DNA of 64,000 nt from Acheta domesticus (GCA_031308135.1 JAHLJT010003656.1:71070984-71134983), one strand, 5' to 3'. Positions 22,967 to 36,285 are shown, counted from the stretch's first letter. A program made the numbers and translations. Notes: generated from the letters alone by a model not told the origin.

Positions 22967-23060
22967 TTCTTCTTCTTCTTCTTCTTCTTCTTCTTATTAT
23001 TATATTATTATTATATCAGTATTATTATAATATTAATATTATATTATTACTACTAGGAAA
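22967..23060. repeat. (TTC)n and (TTA/ATA)n microsatellite
   Basis: TTC triplets from about 22968, followed by TTA/ATT runs to 23056. Copy B equivalent: 36945-37028. Confidence 0.9.
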
Positions 23061-23588
23061 ACCCGGCAGACGTTGTTTTGCCCTTCATCTCCCTCTTTCC
23101 CCTTCCCATCACCCTCTCATTGTCTCTCCCTCCCTTGCTCACCCTGTCCCTATATGTCCTGTCCCTGCCACTCTCTGTCCTCATTCACATTTAATTGCAG
23201 ATTCTGCACATCTCTCTGCAGGTGAGTTAATATCGGGAAGCGCTGGACCAGCAAAAAATGTAATAGAATGTTTAAGGTTTCTTCCTGTAGATTATGTTGT
23301 GAGAAACGATTCTTTGAGGCCTTCGTTTAGATGTTATTTAACGATATAGATTCAAAACCCTACCGAATATGTTGCGGATTGAATTTGACGTAAATATTTA
23401 GTTTTGTTCTACAGCGCCATGTAATGGAGTTACAACAGATTTAACAGCACCTTCAATAAAATCAAACAATAAACCTTCTCGGTGAAAAAACATGTAGAAG
23501 TGCCAACTTTCATGGAGATTGGTCTCACGGTGTCGGAGTTTATCTTTGTATATGTACCAACATCCACTTTTATATATACAGATTATTT
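23061..23588 (-). repeat. Interspersed repeat of unknown class
   Basis: ACCCGGCAGACGTTGTTTTG at the start, GGTGTCGGAGTTTATC later and CACTTTTATATATACAGATT at the end are phrases I associate with a common arthropod interspersed repeat, class not determined. In copy B (37029-37545) about 20 bp near the start are missing. Confidence 0.35.
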
Positions 23589-23633
23589 GGGTCATCAAAG
23601 TGCAGAAACGTCAACATGTCTACTTTGTAATGT

Positions 23634-23639
23634 TTTATT
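23634..23639 (-). terminator. Poly(A) signal AATAAA, gene 2 copy A
   Basis: TTTATT on the plus strand, 61 bp past the gene 2 stop codon at 23700-23702. Confidence 0.6.
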
Positions 23640-23699
23640 TCGTAATAATCGTTATGCTACAACTTTCCTAAGACATTGCACAAAAGATTCTAAATAAAA

Positions 23700-23827
23700 T
23701 CAGTCTGAGAATTCCTCAGAAGCTACGTTGTATACCTCGCCAGAATATCCACCGGAAGAAGTGCCTGACGAAGCATCGGAAGGCCGACTCTCCGGGAAGC
23801 ATTCTCCGTCTTTAACGAAGGTGATAC
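23700..23827 (-). CDS. Kazal-like gene 2, last exon only (copy A, partial)
   Basis: A 128-bp exon preceded on the minus strand by AATTTGCAG (acceptor at 23828-23829). It encodes ITFVKDGECFPESRPSDASS, continues GTSSGGYSGEVYNVASEEFS and ends D-stop. It is the same exon as 37701-37828 of gene 2 and a paralogue of gene 1 exon 3, including C6 of the Kazal domain (G-E-C). Exons 1 and 2 would lie beyond the contig end at 24275. The frame is intact, but several residues differ from copy B: Ser-Thr versus Leu-Ser in the tail, and Ser versus Leu before the last Asp. Confidence 0.85.
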
Positions 23828-24275
23828 CTGCAAATTAAATGAGAAGTACGTATATGTTAAAACATAGTAAATATTGATGCAGAATTCTGAACTTTAATAC
23901 TACATGCGATTCTCCCAAAACGTTGCATTTTAACAGAACTGCGGATTGTAAAAAATAATCCTGAAGAGCTATGCATTGTTTATTGTGTGGACATTTTAAA
24001 ATAAATTAATTCTGCTTCAATAATTGCTCAAAACGAATTTTTCCTTCTTTTGCCCAAGAGCTCACTATTTGTTTTGAAGATGATTTTTATATTTCAATGA
24101 GAAACTGTGGTCCACACCCTGCGTAAGAGATTTTCTAACCTTTGGACTACGTATTCCTTGTACACGCAAATGTTTGCGAGCCGGAATGATAAAATAGGAT
24201 ATATTCCACCTAAAGCTACTTAAAATCAGATTCAACGAATATGTATTATTGATATAATTCATACACATTACATTC

Positions 24276-25275
24276 NNNNNNNNNNNNNNNNNNNNNNNNN
24301 NNNNNNNNNNNNNNNNNNNNNNNNNNNNNNNNNNNNNNNNNNNNNNNNNNNNNNNNNNNNNNNNNNNNNNNNNNNNNNNNNNNNNNNNNNNNNNNNNNNN
24401 NNNNNNNNNNNNNNNNNNNNNNNNNNNNNNNNNNNNNNNNNNNNNNNNNNNNNNNNNNNNNNNNNNNNNNNNNNNNNNNNNNNNNNNNNNNNNNNNNNNN
24501 NNNNNNNNNNNNNNNNNNNNNNNNNNNNNNNNNNNNNNNNNNNNNNNNNNNNNNNNNNNNNNNNNNNNNNNNNNNNNNNNNNNNNNNNNNNNNNNNNNNN
24601 NNNNNNNNNNNNNNNNNNNNNNNNNNNNNNNNNNNNNNNNNNNNNNNNNNNNNNNNNNNNNNNNNNNNNNNNNNNNNNNNNNNNNNNNNNNNNNNNNNNN
24701 NNNNNNNNNNNNNNNNNNNNNNNNNNNNNNNNNNNNNNNNNNNNNNNNNNNNNNNNNNNNNNNNNNNNNNNNNNNNNNNNNNNNNNNNNNNNNNNNNNNN
24801 NNNNNNNNNNNNNNNNNNNNNNNNNNNNNNNNNNNNNNNNNNNNNNNNNNNNNNNNNNNNNNNNNNNNNNNNNNNNNNNNNNNNNNNNNNNNNNNNNNNN
24901 NNNNNNNNNNNNNNNNNNNNNNNNNNNNNNNNNNNNNNNNNNNNNNNNNNNNNNNNNNNNNNNNNNNNNNNNNNNNNNNNNNNNNNNNNNNNNNNNNNNN
25001 NNNNNNNNNNNNNNNNNNNNNNNNNNNNNNNNNNNNNNNNNNNNNNNNNNNNNNNNNNNNNNNNNNNNNNNNNNNNNNNNNNNNNNNNNNNNNNNNNNNN
25101 NNNNNNNNNNNNNNNNNNNNNNNNNNNNNNNNNNNNNNNNNNNNNNNNNNNNNNNNNNNNNNNNNNNNNNNNNNNNNNNNNNNNNNNNNNNNNNNNNNNN
25201 NNNNNNNNNNNNNNNNNNNNNNNNNNNNNNNNNNNNNNNNNNNNNNNNNNNNNNNNNNNNNNNNNNNNNNNNNNN
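24276..25275. other. Assembly gap, 1,000 N
   Basis: Exactly 1,000 N, a placeholder for a join of unknown size. Reading frames that span it are artefacts. Confidence 1.
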
Positions 25276-27879
25276 TTTACTTCTAGTGTTTTCAAAACCA
25301 AAGTCATGTAATAAAGTTTTTATTGCCTTTATACAGTTTGTTTCAGTGCAAAGTATGGCAAACACCAAAAGAAAATAACAATAATATGAAAAATGTGTAC
25401 TATTATACTTCTTTAAACAATGAAGTTTTAATTGAGTATAAGCCAGTTTCTTGTGTCTCTTATATGGAATATTTATCTATCAATTGACAGATAAATATTC
25501 AAATAATGTGACATGGCAGATGCAATAAAATTCAGATATTTCTAGTTATCTCATATTTTTAAAAACAAATTTGACAGTAAGTAACCTTCTGTAAAAACAT
25601 ATTACATTGTCCTTACAAAATTAATTTGATATTTGTATTCTATGTTATTTCTAAATAAATAATATAACGTAAATACAATAATCAAACTACATATTTTTAA
25701 TAAATTTTAATAAATACAGAAATTTTGAAAACTTACATACCATTACTTCCTAATTTAAAATTAATCCATGACCTTGTCATTCAATTTTTTGACTTTATAA
25801 CACTCCCACAGAACCTGAACTTCTCAAATGCTAGATGTTAATTATGAACTTATTTATGTCATCAGCTTATACTGAGTACATCACATATGGTGAAAAAATA
25901 GATTAAGCTTTTTTTGATGTCTTTGGTGCAAATAACTAAATAACTAGTGTTGCTATATCACATACTCTTTTGCATTATTTTTAAATTTGCAATTCCAAAA
26001 AAATTCAGAGTTCATCGAAAATGAGGCCTGTGCTAATCTTTTTCAGCATCAGTTATTTTATTGTGAGGATAAACGACAAGGAGAGAGCAGTTTTCAAGAA
26101 AATGTGTTTTTTAAAATGCATTAATTTCAAGCACAAATTACATGAAAAACCTCGTTTTTCAAAAACATTGTTCATGACCTTTTTTAAAGAGATGATTTTT
26201 TAGAAGAGATTTTTTTAACCATTTAACTGCCATGTATGTTAATTAAAAATTATGCTGCCAAGCCATGCCCGTTTTTTCACTGCTCTAAACAGCATAAGTT
26301 GTGCATCAGAATTATACACGTTGCCTCGCCTGGTGGGAAAAAATTTGTATCAATTTGATATACATGGCAGTCTAAGGGTTAAGGCAAAAATTGCTTATGG
26401 GCTGCCATAATGCACAACTCAAAAACTCAAGGTTTGAGATAAATGAGTTTATGTTTCAACTTCATGGTGAAATGCATCGTTCTTGTACTCACACTTCTGC
26501 TATTTGTTGGTAAAATACTGTACTGTAAGATGTGCTGCTGTTGCGTTGGAATGTAGATAAACTACAATTCTTGAGAGGCATTTACTAAAATTCATATTTT
26601 TGTGTTGTGCCACTATTGAAGCCTACAAGGGATTTAAAGAAAACATTTGGAGTGTTTTTTGAGAAAATAATGTTTTTAAAAAAAATAAAATTGCCTACAT
26701 TACACAAAAAATTGGCTCCTTTATACTATCCAAGGACAATGTTTAATCAAAAAATTTGGAGCCATATTGAGAAAATTTGAAAATATTGCTGAGGCTTCAT
26801 GTTAAGTAGTACCTCAAAAATCAAAATATCCTTTTTTTTACTCAAAGAGCCTCGAGTCCTTTAAATTAATCCACAATAACAAATTTGGGACAAAATCAGC
26901 TGAACAGTATTGGCACTAGCTTTAACTACAGATCAATGGGCAGGCAGATGTTTTGGGTCAATTGATTTTTCGTATGAAGGACCCACAAAACATGGACTCT
27001 GGCTACACATCTTAAAGAAAGGAATTTAATATATACAGGAACAATATTTAATCACTTTTTCATTACCTGGGCCCTGCAATAAGAGTTTTTTGAGTCAAAA
27101 TTCACTGTTTTCAGTACATGATTAGAATAAATTCACTTCTCAATGAAGTAACGGCGAGAAAGTAAACTACTTGTGCTATAGAATGGCACAGACTTTCCCT
27201 TATTAGTTTCTATTTCTTGGGTCTTCGCTAGCTATTCGGAATTGCCACATACTCTTTCTTGCCAGCTACCATCATCACCACCAAAAGTACATTTTTCAAC
27301 ATTTTCTTAATTTTTTTCGGTTTCCTATGGTGGAACGAAAATAATAATTTTAGAATATTAAAGAACATAAAAACCTAGCCCTAAATGGCAATTTTCTATT
27401 AAAAAACTGTGTGCCGTTTTAAAGAAAATTGCGTTTTAGCGCTACTAAAAATGCGAACTTGAAGCTCATTTTCACAGAAAATGTTTGAGTTTTCAAAATA
27501 CTTTATTTGAAGTTATTTGAAGCACTTACACTCACAAAATATAATAATGTTACAAATTGCTGGTAATGTGAATATTGAGCTGTAGAGATCCTTTAAAAAA
27601 TTACATTTGTGTAATTTTTGAAAAAATAAAAAAAAAATCTCAAAATAAACTGTACGTCATATTAAAGATGTGCAATTAGTACTATCCGATCGAAAAGTTT
27701 GAAGAAATTTTTTTAGCCATTTATGAGAAATGGCGTTTAAGCGTTTCTGAAAATGCGGAAACTTGAACTAGTTTTCACATACAACTGTTGGGTTTTCAAT
27801 AAAGTTTACTCGACATTATTTAAATCACATGACTCATAAATATAATAATGTGAACAATTCGCCATTAGTGTAATATTAA

Positions 27880-29096
27880 CGACGTGAGAGACAAGTGAAA
27901 AAAATTACATTCTTGCAAGTTTTGAAAAAAACAAAGAATACTTGCAATATGCGTTTATGTCATCTCATGGTACATTTAGCACTATCCCTACCAAAAGTTT
28001 AAAGAAACAATTTGGAGCCGTTTTTGAGAAAATCTAGTTTATGTAATTTTTTTAAATTGCACCATATTGCATGCAATATTGCGGAAAATTACTAAAATTT
28101 CAGAACAATGTGTACAAGACCATTAAACAAAGAACTCACTTTGGAAAGCACATTTCATTTGAAGGAAAAATCTCTATCTTCAATTTGTAGTTGGAGAAAG
28201 ACGCCGAAAAAATTCAAACTTTCACAATTTTCGAAAATTCAGAGTTATCCGTGAAAATCGGACCTATGCCATGTTGATAAGTGTATTTTACTCTATTCAT
28301 ACAAGAAATTAAAGAAAAAATTTGGAGCTGTTTTGAGAAAATTTTGAAAAATGTCCGGAGGCTTCATATAAAGTACCCCAAATTTTGAAGAATCTTTTTC
28401 AAAATCTCAAAGCTTGAATAGAACCAGATCGACCAGGGAATATCCATTTTGGAAGAAATCGTACGTAGATCTAGCGCTAGCAGCGTTCGCACGGACGGAC
28501 AGACGGACAGACGGATGACAGACGGACAGACGGACGTTTTCTTTCAATTTGGTTTTTCGATATCAAGGAGCCACAAACAGGTTTTCTGGCTACACCACGT
28601 GTTAGGGGATTTTTTTTTCTTAATTTAGCAACTGGTTTTATGAACTTTTTCGTTATCACGGCCCAGCAAAGAATTTTTTTCCGCCAAAAATTGGCCATTT
28701 TTTTCGCGCAGCATTAAATACTTTCCCTGTACTACGTATATCACTGCGTGTATACGTACGTATACGGGAAAGTAAATTGCATTGTTTGTGCTTCTTCCTC
28801 CAACTACAAAATTGCAGATAGATTTTTCCTTCAAATAAATGTGTTCTTCATATTTTCTTTAAGGTCATGTACATTTGTTTTGAAAGTTTTAATACTTTTC
28901 GCTCAATGTTTGTGCAATTTAAAAAAATACGAAAAAAAAGATTTTCTCAAAACCTGCTCCAAATTTTTTCTTTAAACTTTTGGTATGGGATAATGCTAAA
29001 TGTAGCCTATGAGAACAAACTCCATATTGCTCTGTTTCTGTTGTTTTTTTCAAAATTTGCAAAAATGTAATTTTTTTTGACTTGTCTCTCATGTCG
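27880..29096. repeat. Inverted repeat with ~320-bp arms, copy B
   Basis: Counterpart of 13797-15030: left arm about 27880-28206, right arm about 28788-29096, with the GACGGACA tract between them. Confidence 0.7.
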
Positions 29097-29936
29097 ATTA
29101 CAGCTCTTACTCAGGACAATTCGAAATAAATCATTTGAAAACTTAATAAAGCAATTCAGGAAAAGATCATCAGTGTCAAGGGCAAGAGAGTGTCATTGTT
29201 GGCACCTGGAGTCCTGGAAGTAACACATTACAAAGATCCAATGATGTCTTTCTCGGCAGTTTTTCGTATGTGCGTTTATTCTCGCTGTTCTTAGATTCAA
29301 AGTGGAGAGATCATCGTCCTTGCTCATGTGCTACAACAGATGAAATCCAAATTAGTATTGTTATTAATACATTCTTTGTGGAAAATTACCTTCTTTACAT
29401 TTTTTTGTGCTTTTCAAACGATGTTTATATAATACATCGACCACCTGCAAAAAATTCCCACTTTCCATTATGATTGAATTTAAAATAAAATAAGTGTATT
29501 GTCCAATATTAAGCCGAATTGTGGCGCATTCCATTCAGTTTTCTGCTTTAAATGGCCTATTTATTTCTCATATTTCTTTGGCAGATGCAAAGGTCCTAAA
29601 AAAAACGCAATGAAAATGTAGTTGCTACATTAAAATATGAGTGATTTTCGTTTTTGTTTGATATTATGCATGTACCGCTCGTGCTCCCAACAAATTATGT
29701 TGGTAGCACGAGCTGAAGCTTGAAACAAAAGAAAACGTGAATTGCATACTCACCACAATCATAACAGATGCTATAAGTGTTGTCCCCTTCACTTGTTCCC
29801 AGGTAATCTGGTTGCTACCAAACACAATTTTTAATTGGAGGCCCTGCTTCGGTTCGGTGCAGAGAGACTTTTCTGGCTCACTAGTACATGTGTATATAGC
29901 ACTGTATTTATTAATAAATTACTTAGCTGACTTTTT

Positions 29937-30385
29937 ACTTTCCCGTATACTATACGTACGTACGTACGTACGTATAGTACAGTGATAGTTATGTAAGGGC
30001 TGCGCGAAAAAAGGCGGATTTTCGGCAGAAAATCTCTTGTTACAGGGCCCTGGTAACAAAAAAGTGGATAAATCCAGTTGCTGAATTAAGAAAAAATCTC
30101 CTAACACGTGGTGCAGCCAGAATCCCTATTTTGTGGGTCCTTGATACCGAAAAACCAATTGAAAGCAAAACGTCTGTCCTTCCATCTGTCCGTCTGTCAG
30201 TAAACAACAATAGCGACTAAACCGTTCAGCTAATTTTCTCCAAAATTGATATGCCCCAATGGATCTAACTCTTCTCGCGGCCCCTTGAATTTGAAACGGA
30301 TATTTTAATTTTGGAGGGTACTTTAGATGAAGCCCTGGGACATTTTCAAGATTTCCAAATGGCGCCAACAATTTTGACTAAATTT
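29937..30385 (+). repeat. Repeat-family member, copy B
   Basis: Counterpart of 15867-16320, including the 30-bp palindrome at 29949-29978. Confidence 0.7.
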
Positions 30386-30486
30386 TGTTGTTGGATAGCC
30401 TGAAGGTCATTTAATAGACGCGTAGATCTCATGTTGGTTGAAAACTCTGATTTTTCGAAAATTGAAAAATCTCAAAATTTTTCGGC

Positions 30487-31081
30487 ATCTTCCTACAACT
30501 ACAATTATGAAGATACAATTTTTTCTTAATGAAATGTGTTCATAAAATCAGGTCTTTAAATAAGGGCATGTTCAATTTTTCAAAAAAATAACTTCTTAAA
30601 AACCGCAGAACGTTTTTGACTAAATTGTGACCTGAGATAGCATAGCAGGAAGCTTAAGAGAATGGTGCAGGTTTCATGTTCGTTAAAATGCCTGATTTTG
30701 CAAACATTTTAAAAAATGATGAAAAATTTTCGGCGTCTTTCTACAACTACAATTGTGAAGAATACGATTGTTTTCTTAATGAAATATGCTCATCAAAAAC
30801 AGATCTTCAAATAAGGTCATGTTGAATTTTTTGAAAATATGAGTAGTTTTTTATAATTTCCTGACAAACATAATAGCCCGCTCGGAATTGACTGCGCTTC
30901 GTTTTCGTCGTTTTCTTACAACTACAATTTTAAAAATACATTTTTTCTCAATTAAATGTATTTATCAAACCTACATCTTCAAATAAGGTCATGCTTAATT
31001 TTTTCAAAATACGAGTAGTTTTTCTATAATTTTGTGACAAACATAATAGCCCGCTGTAAATTTACTGCGCTTCGGACAGCT
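30487..31081. repeat. Three-unit degenerate tandem repeat, copy B
   Basis: Counterpart of 16427-17035. Confidence 0.7.
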
Positions 31082-32769
31082 GGATGCGTCGTAAATTAGA
31101 ATTTGCAATTTTGTATATTATTTCTTTGTTCGTTTCTTACATTCGACCATTTGTTATACATTTACACATTAATATTTTAGAAATTGTTTATTTTGAAATA
31201 TTTGAAATAAAAATGAATAGCTCTCAGAACATCGACAATGCAGGAAATGCAACAATGAAATTCGTTTCGCTCGCGAATTTCTGTTAATTAAGTCATTGTT
31301 GTGACTTGATGTAGCTGAATGAAAAGGAGTTATAATTGTCAAATTTATGTTGATATATGCATGAAAATATTTAGTTTTCGCGCCAAATGCTGTACCATTT
31401 GTAGTGAGTTGAGTATTTTTGCATGGTTCTAGAATACTCTTCTCTAATTATGGCCCTATGAAATGCATTTCTTTAGTGTCCGGGGTATCAAGCTTCTTTT
31501 TCTTATATAGTTTACAAAACGTTTGTATTATATTTTAAGCAGTTGTAGAAGTCACATAGTTCTGACAACACTGCGATGGAAACAGTGAGTTATTCGCTTC
31601 CTGGTTGAATTGGACGTTTTCAAATAATAGCTAAGATGTCAGTAGCGCAGAAAACGCAATATTTCAATACTACGTAGCTGTTTCCAATAGCACGGGAAAG
31701 TATGTGCTCTTGTAGCATCACCTAGTTTCTTTTGAAATTCTATACAAAAACTAGTGTACTCACATTGTCCTTATGCGAAATAGTACTACGCGCCAGGAAT
31801 GCCCCCCTCCTCCCACCCATCCGAGTCCGAGCCTGCCACCGTCTCCGGTTCACCCTCCGCTTCGCTGCCGTGCTAGTGTCGCATGCGTGCCGTAACCTCG
31901 TCCCCCTTCCTCCACGCAGTTTCTGCACCCCACTCCCTGCCAATGCCAAATACTAGTCGACTGACGCCATCGTGGCTAACGAATCTTTCGCCAGCTGCTG
32001 GTAGTCGATTCACGTTACTCACCTTCTTTGCCGCCTTTATTATATTTACACAAAGGAATTTTGGCAATATTTAATTGCTTTTCATTCAATTAACAGTTAA
32101 TTTTAACAAAAAACAATCACCGATACGAAGATTTTTAACTTTAAAGTATTGCCATATTTTAAAATATTGGGATTCTTAGAGCAGTACATATTTTGAGGCA
32201 ACAAAATGCTGCTGTTTGCATGACATTATTTTCCAGGCCAGCAAGACAATTTTAGTTATCTTGATTAAACCAGTTGTTGATTATGCACTTCAAGAGGTGC
32301 ACACTATCAAAAGGAAAAATAAGTTTCTGTGGGATTCGCAAAGATGATCATAAGTCACTTGTAGTTTTGGAGGATCGGAAAACAATCACATAGCATCTAT
32401 CGATTTCATCCTACACTATCGAGTTTTGCAACGCGAGTATGAAATCGTGAAGGACCAGGTTACTAACACACAGAAGGAGGATAACAGTAGAGACAAGATG
32501 TATTCAGATTAACAAGAGTATTTTTCAAGGAGATTCGCTATCCCTCTGCTGGTTTGCATTAGTTTGATTCCACTATCTAGACAGTTGTTGCAAACTGACT
32601 TTGGTCTCAAGCTCCATGGTGATGGAAGACCAGGATCACATTTTTTACATGGATTATCTTTAAGTGTTTGCTAATAATGAAGCGATTATCTCCCAAATGC
32701 TGTCTGCCGTGAATGACGTCTCATCTCGTCCAATATCTCGTCCAACGTCTCGTCTCTCATATCGTCTCA

Positions 32770-33400
32770 TCTTGACCAATTCTAGAAAATTCCGAATACT
32801 TGAAAAGACACGGCAGGTGTGTAGTTAACTCCACTGGAAGATCTGAACTGTTTTCAAAGTTCAAAATACATGCCCCAAGTGGTACGAACACTTACCAAAA
32901 CCGGCGACGTCTGTTGAATTGTATACAATACTGTACGACCAACACATTCAAAGAATTGCACATTAATGGCAAAAAAAACTGGATATTGTTATCCGGGATT
33001 TGTGGAGAAAATCGTGTCTACTTTTAGATGTTGCTATGCCTTGCAATCAAAACGTCGTAACCAAAGAGACAGAGAAACGTCTTATATACAAGTGTTTGGA
33101 AATCGATATAAGCCAATAATGAGGCGTAAAAAGGTCAGCTCGTATTGATAGTCATCGGAGCTCTGGAATTGTTGAAAATTTGTGTAAGAACTTGGTAAAC
33201 TCCTAGATCATTCAAAAGGCAGGGAACTGCAAGTAATTGCATGATTTGGAACAACCCACATTTTGCGTAAAGCATTGCAGAGGTACCCATAGTCCCCAGA
33301 TCTGCTTCTTAGGTAATCTGTTGCAACCTGGAGTAGATTTTATATTTAACCTACTCATAACAATTTAAGTCGTGAATTAGGAATAATAATATTGTGACCA
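32770..33400 (+). pseudogene. LINE C-terminal remnant and 3' end (third copy, copy B)
   Basis: Counterpart of 18762-19390, ending in an AATAATAATA tail about 40 bp from the gene 1 poly(A) signal. Frames are broken at different sites from copy A. Confidence 0.7.
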
Positions 33401-33430
33401 AAATGTTACAATACCAACAATTGGCGATGC

Positions 33431-33436
33431 TTTATT
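33431..33436 (-). terminator. Poly(A) signal AATAAA, gene 1
   Basis: TTTATT on the plus strand, 62 bp beyond the stop codon. The position is conserved in gene 2 and in copy A. Confidence 0.65.
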
Positions 33437-33497
33437 TCATTTTATTCGTTTTACTACAACTTTTGGGAAGATATTGCAAGAAAAATTCTGGATAAAA

Positions 33498-35463
33498 TCA
33501 GACGGAGGATTCCTCAGCTGCCACGTCAAGGGCCTCGCCAGAAGCCCCGCTGGAATAACTGCCTGACGAAGCATCGGAAGGCCGACTCTCCGGGAAGCAT
33601 TCTCCTTTCTTAACGAAGGTGATAGCTGCAAATTAAATGGGAAGTACATAAAAGTATTAAAAGTACAGAATGTATTGATGGAGAATTCGTAACGGTACTA
33701 TAAGTGACGAATATGAAGAGCGATTCCTTCAGGACATTTTGCAAATGTAACGAAGGTAAGAAGGGAAATGGAACACTGCCATGCTGTCGGACTACTGTTG
33801 GACAGTGACACGAGAAGACACAGAAAAGGAGTACAACCGAGGAGCAAAGAGAAAACATAATATTTTCATTACGTTTTAATCCTGTTAATGTTATTTTTTC
33901 TGAGTTAATCTTCGATTCAGTTTGTGAAGTAAATATACCAACAATAGTTTTCTATTTCTCTTAAATTTTCTGGCATTTTCAATGGAATAAAAAAATTGTG
34001 AACATGAAAAATAGTCTTCACAAATTTACTGTACTTACTGATGTTATAAACAAGTGCATCAGAATCCATGTAGCATCTGTTTGCGAAAGTTTGGTAGCTC
34101 CCATCAGGCATGAGACCACACACGTAGTCTACATCGTCTTGGCACGAGAGGCCAGCTGACCAGTTTTGGCATAACACGGCACATGCGATGCCTGCACAAC
34201 AATGCAAAAACGTACGAGTGTATCATGATAGAATTTGAAACATGAATTCGAAAATAATTGTACACAGTTATTAAAATGCAATATAACACTCTTGCAAAAA
34301 GGATATTGTGAAATAATTGTACTATTTCTTTAATTAGAAATACTTTGTACTAAAAATTCAAAGGGTTTGCTTATGGGTCAAAACCCAGAAAAATGAAAAG
34401 TATGCAAAGCATTGTTCAGAAAACGACTATTTAATCATCTAGAAATAATGGATTATATTTTATAATCGTATATTAAGTACGGAAATTTACTACGAATATC
34501 GTTTTGAATTTTGTATAAATTACTGAACAGGTTGGGAATTATTTGAAAACGTGTATGGAACCTGTTTTACTGGTTTAATAAATACTCTATAATTCTTTTG
34601 TGTTATTTTTTTATTAATAAAAAAATCTTCTTATACTTTCTCGTATACGTCGTATATACGGAGTAATCAGAGATGTTTTTTCTCCATATTTAGTTACTTT
34701 CGTTTGGTCATGTACATTTTTTCAAACTTTTAGTACTTTTCGCGCAATATTGCATTCAAAATAAAGAAAACAAGATCTTCTCGAAAACGGCTCCAAATAT
34801 TAAAAAAATTAAGAAAAAGAGCTTCAAATTTTCTATTTACACTAACCGTCGTATATGCGACAATCTTTCAACAAAATATTTCCACACTTTTCAACGAAAA
34901 TTTCCATATATGACGAGGTTTACTCTTTAATATTTTAAAAGTAATATTTCGAAAATAATAATTCAAAAACTGAAAAATTGAGAAAACTTTAAAAAAATAT
35001 GTTGGGCGGCGATAAATGGCAGCTGTCAAGAGGATGGGACCAGATCGCGAAACTAGCCCTTACCAAGGAAATTTGAAAAACTTCACTACGAGAAAGTCTG
35101 TGCCATTCTATAGCATCACTAGTTTTCTAATTTCTATATTTTAATCAATTCCAGGTTTAGCCTAAAACGTTTCATTAATTGCCTGAGAGACGGGTAGGTG
35201 TAAATGATTTACATGTCTACTTTAACATATTTCTCATCTATAACCCCCTATGTTTGTATGATTCGTTAACTAAATGAAATTCTCACTTCGTAGGATCACA
35301 AATTATACCAATTTTCTCTTTTTAAACAGAGATAATACTCAATAAATAATCATATACGTTTTGCCACATTGTTGACAAATGCGTTGCAAATAAAGCCAGA
35401 ACAGAATTAAACTCAGTATATTAAGATTGTGTTACCTAAAAGAAGAGGAATCAGCAACTTCAT
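33498..35463 (-). CDS. Kazal-like secreted protein, gene 1 (intact, 3 exons)
   Basis: Exons on the minus strand: 35436-35463 (28 nt, starting MKLLIPLLL), 34039-34191 (153 nt) and 33498-33625 (128 nt). Donors are GTAAC and GTAAGT, acceptors GTGCAG and TTTGCAG. Both introns (1,244 and 413 bp) are phase 1, so the exons join in frame to 102 codons. The start is the ATG directly after a CAT-triplet run, and no earlier in-frame ATG fits. A hydrophobic signal peptide ends near A-V-L-C. The mature part has Cys at S-C-Q-D-D, Y-V-C-G, N-R-C-Y-M-D and K-G-E-C, with spacing C-x7-C-x14-C-x20-C. That fits Kazal C2, C3, C4 and C6, but Asp stands at C5 and C1 is lost. Family role: serine-protease inhibition outside the cell, which is inference here. 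An N-I-T glycosylation sequon spans the exon 2-3 join. The tail is Ser/Gly-rich and acidic. Confidence 0.88.
34630..35140 (+). repeat. Repeat-family member in gene 1 intron 1 (copy B)
   Basis: Counterpart of 20650-21165; it makes up much of the 1.2-kb first intron. Confidence 0.65.
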
Positions 35464-35620
35464 GATGATGATGATGATCGGCAACACAACGCAACATGTA
35501 TGACAATGGAGAGATACATCGTTCTTTATCTGTTTTCACTGTCGGTTTTGATTGCAGCTCTCTTTATCAAATCACATCCATCGTTAAATCGAAAATGGAC
35601 TTTGGCAATCAATATAGAAA
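35464..35620 (-). promoter_or_regulatory. Conserved 5' flank of gene 1 with GATA-like motifs
   Basis: Upstream of the ATG (minus strand) the sequence TTTGATAAAGAGAGCTGCAA, then AACAGATAAAGAACGATGTA, is shared with gene 2 (42378-42520) at clearly higher identity than the surrounding introns. AGATAA fits the GATA-factor consensus in both. No convincing TATA box and initiator pair could be fixed, so the transcription start is unknown. On the plus strand the same DNA makes a hydrophobic reading frame, which I treat as a shadow. Confidence 0.45.
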
Positions 35621-35911
35621 ACACTCAAACAAGTTTTTTCTCTGCTAATATAATAGTTGTAAATTATTTACAAACTTCAAAGACGATCATATGTATGTCG
35701 GTTCGCCGACGTAGACGACAATCCCATCTTTAAACAATGAAAGACGTTTTAAAGGAACGAAAGGTAATATTCAGATTTAAAAATACTGATTTTGTTTATT
35801 TGATAGTACTAGATAAATCTCTACTATAACTCGATATTTAATTTACCACTTACGACCTTGAGATATTATCGTCTCACGAGCTATAAACACTAAATTTATC
35901 GGAAAGAATAA

Positions 35912-36285
35912 TTCAGATTGTTTGTAGATGTAGCTGAATGGCGTACAAAGATTTTGGGTTCTCTGATATCGAAACGTCATTTTCGTCAAACTGTCTGTGT
36001 CCATCTATGTCTGTCTGTCTCTATCTGTTTCTGTCTCTGTCTCTATCGGCTTCTATCTGTCTGCTTTAATCCGTCCGTCTGTCAGTCCGTCCGCCTGTGA
36101 ACCAGCATTTAACCATTCCAGAAATTTTCGCAAAACAAAATATTTCCCGGTTGATCTGACACGACTCAAATCCTTACAGTTATGAAAATATTTCTTTGAA
36201 TTTTGAGGAAAAATATCATAATACCCTTGGACATATTCAAAATTTTCTAGAAAATTGTTCCAATTTTTACTTTCTCGGTGCGGAG
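35912..36285 (+). repeat. Repeat-family member, copy B
   Basis: Counterpart of 21935-22305, with the CTGTCTGT-rich tract. Confidence 0.6.

Larger units (their letters stand above)
11145..24275. repeat. Copy A of the ~13-kb duplicated block (ends at assembly gap)
   Basis: From TTCTCAACAAAATTTACTTC onward this sequence is collinear with 25276-38285 (copy B), and its first ~6.25 kb with 57759-64000 (copy C). Differences are mostly single-base indels in homopolymers plus scattered substitutions and a few larger indels. Copy A runs to the last base before the 1,000-N gap, and its final bases CATTACATTC correspond to 38276-38285, where copy B continues uninterrupted. It contains gene 1 with frameshifts and the last exon of gene 2. 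Confidence 0.95.

Noticed and set aside
24246..25368. Long minus-strand reading frames of more than 350 residues across the gap (also 56743-57876)
   Set aside because: They consist of N translated as unknown residues and are artefacts.
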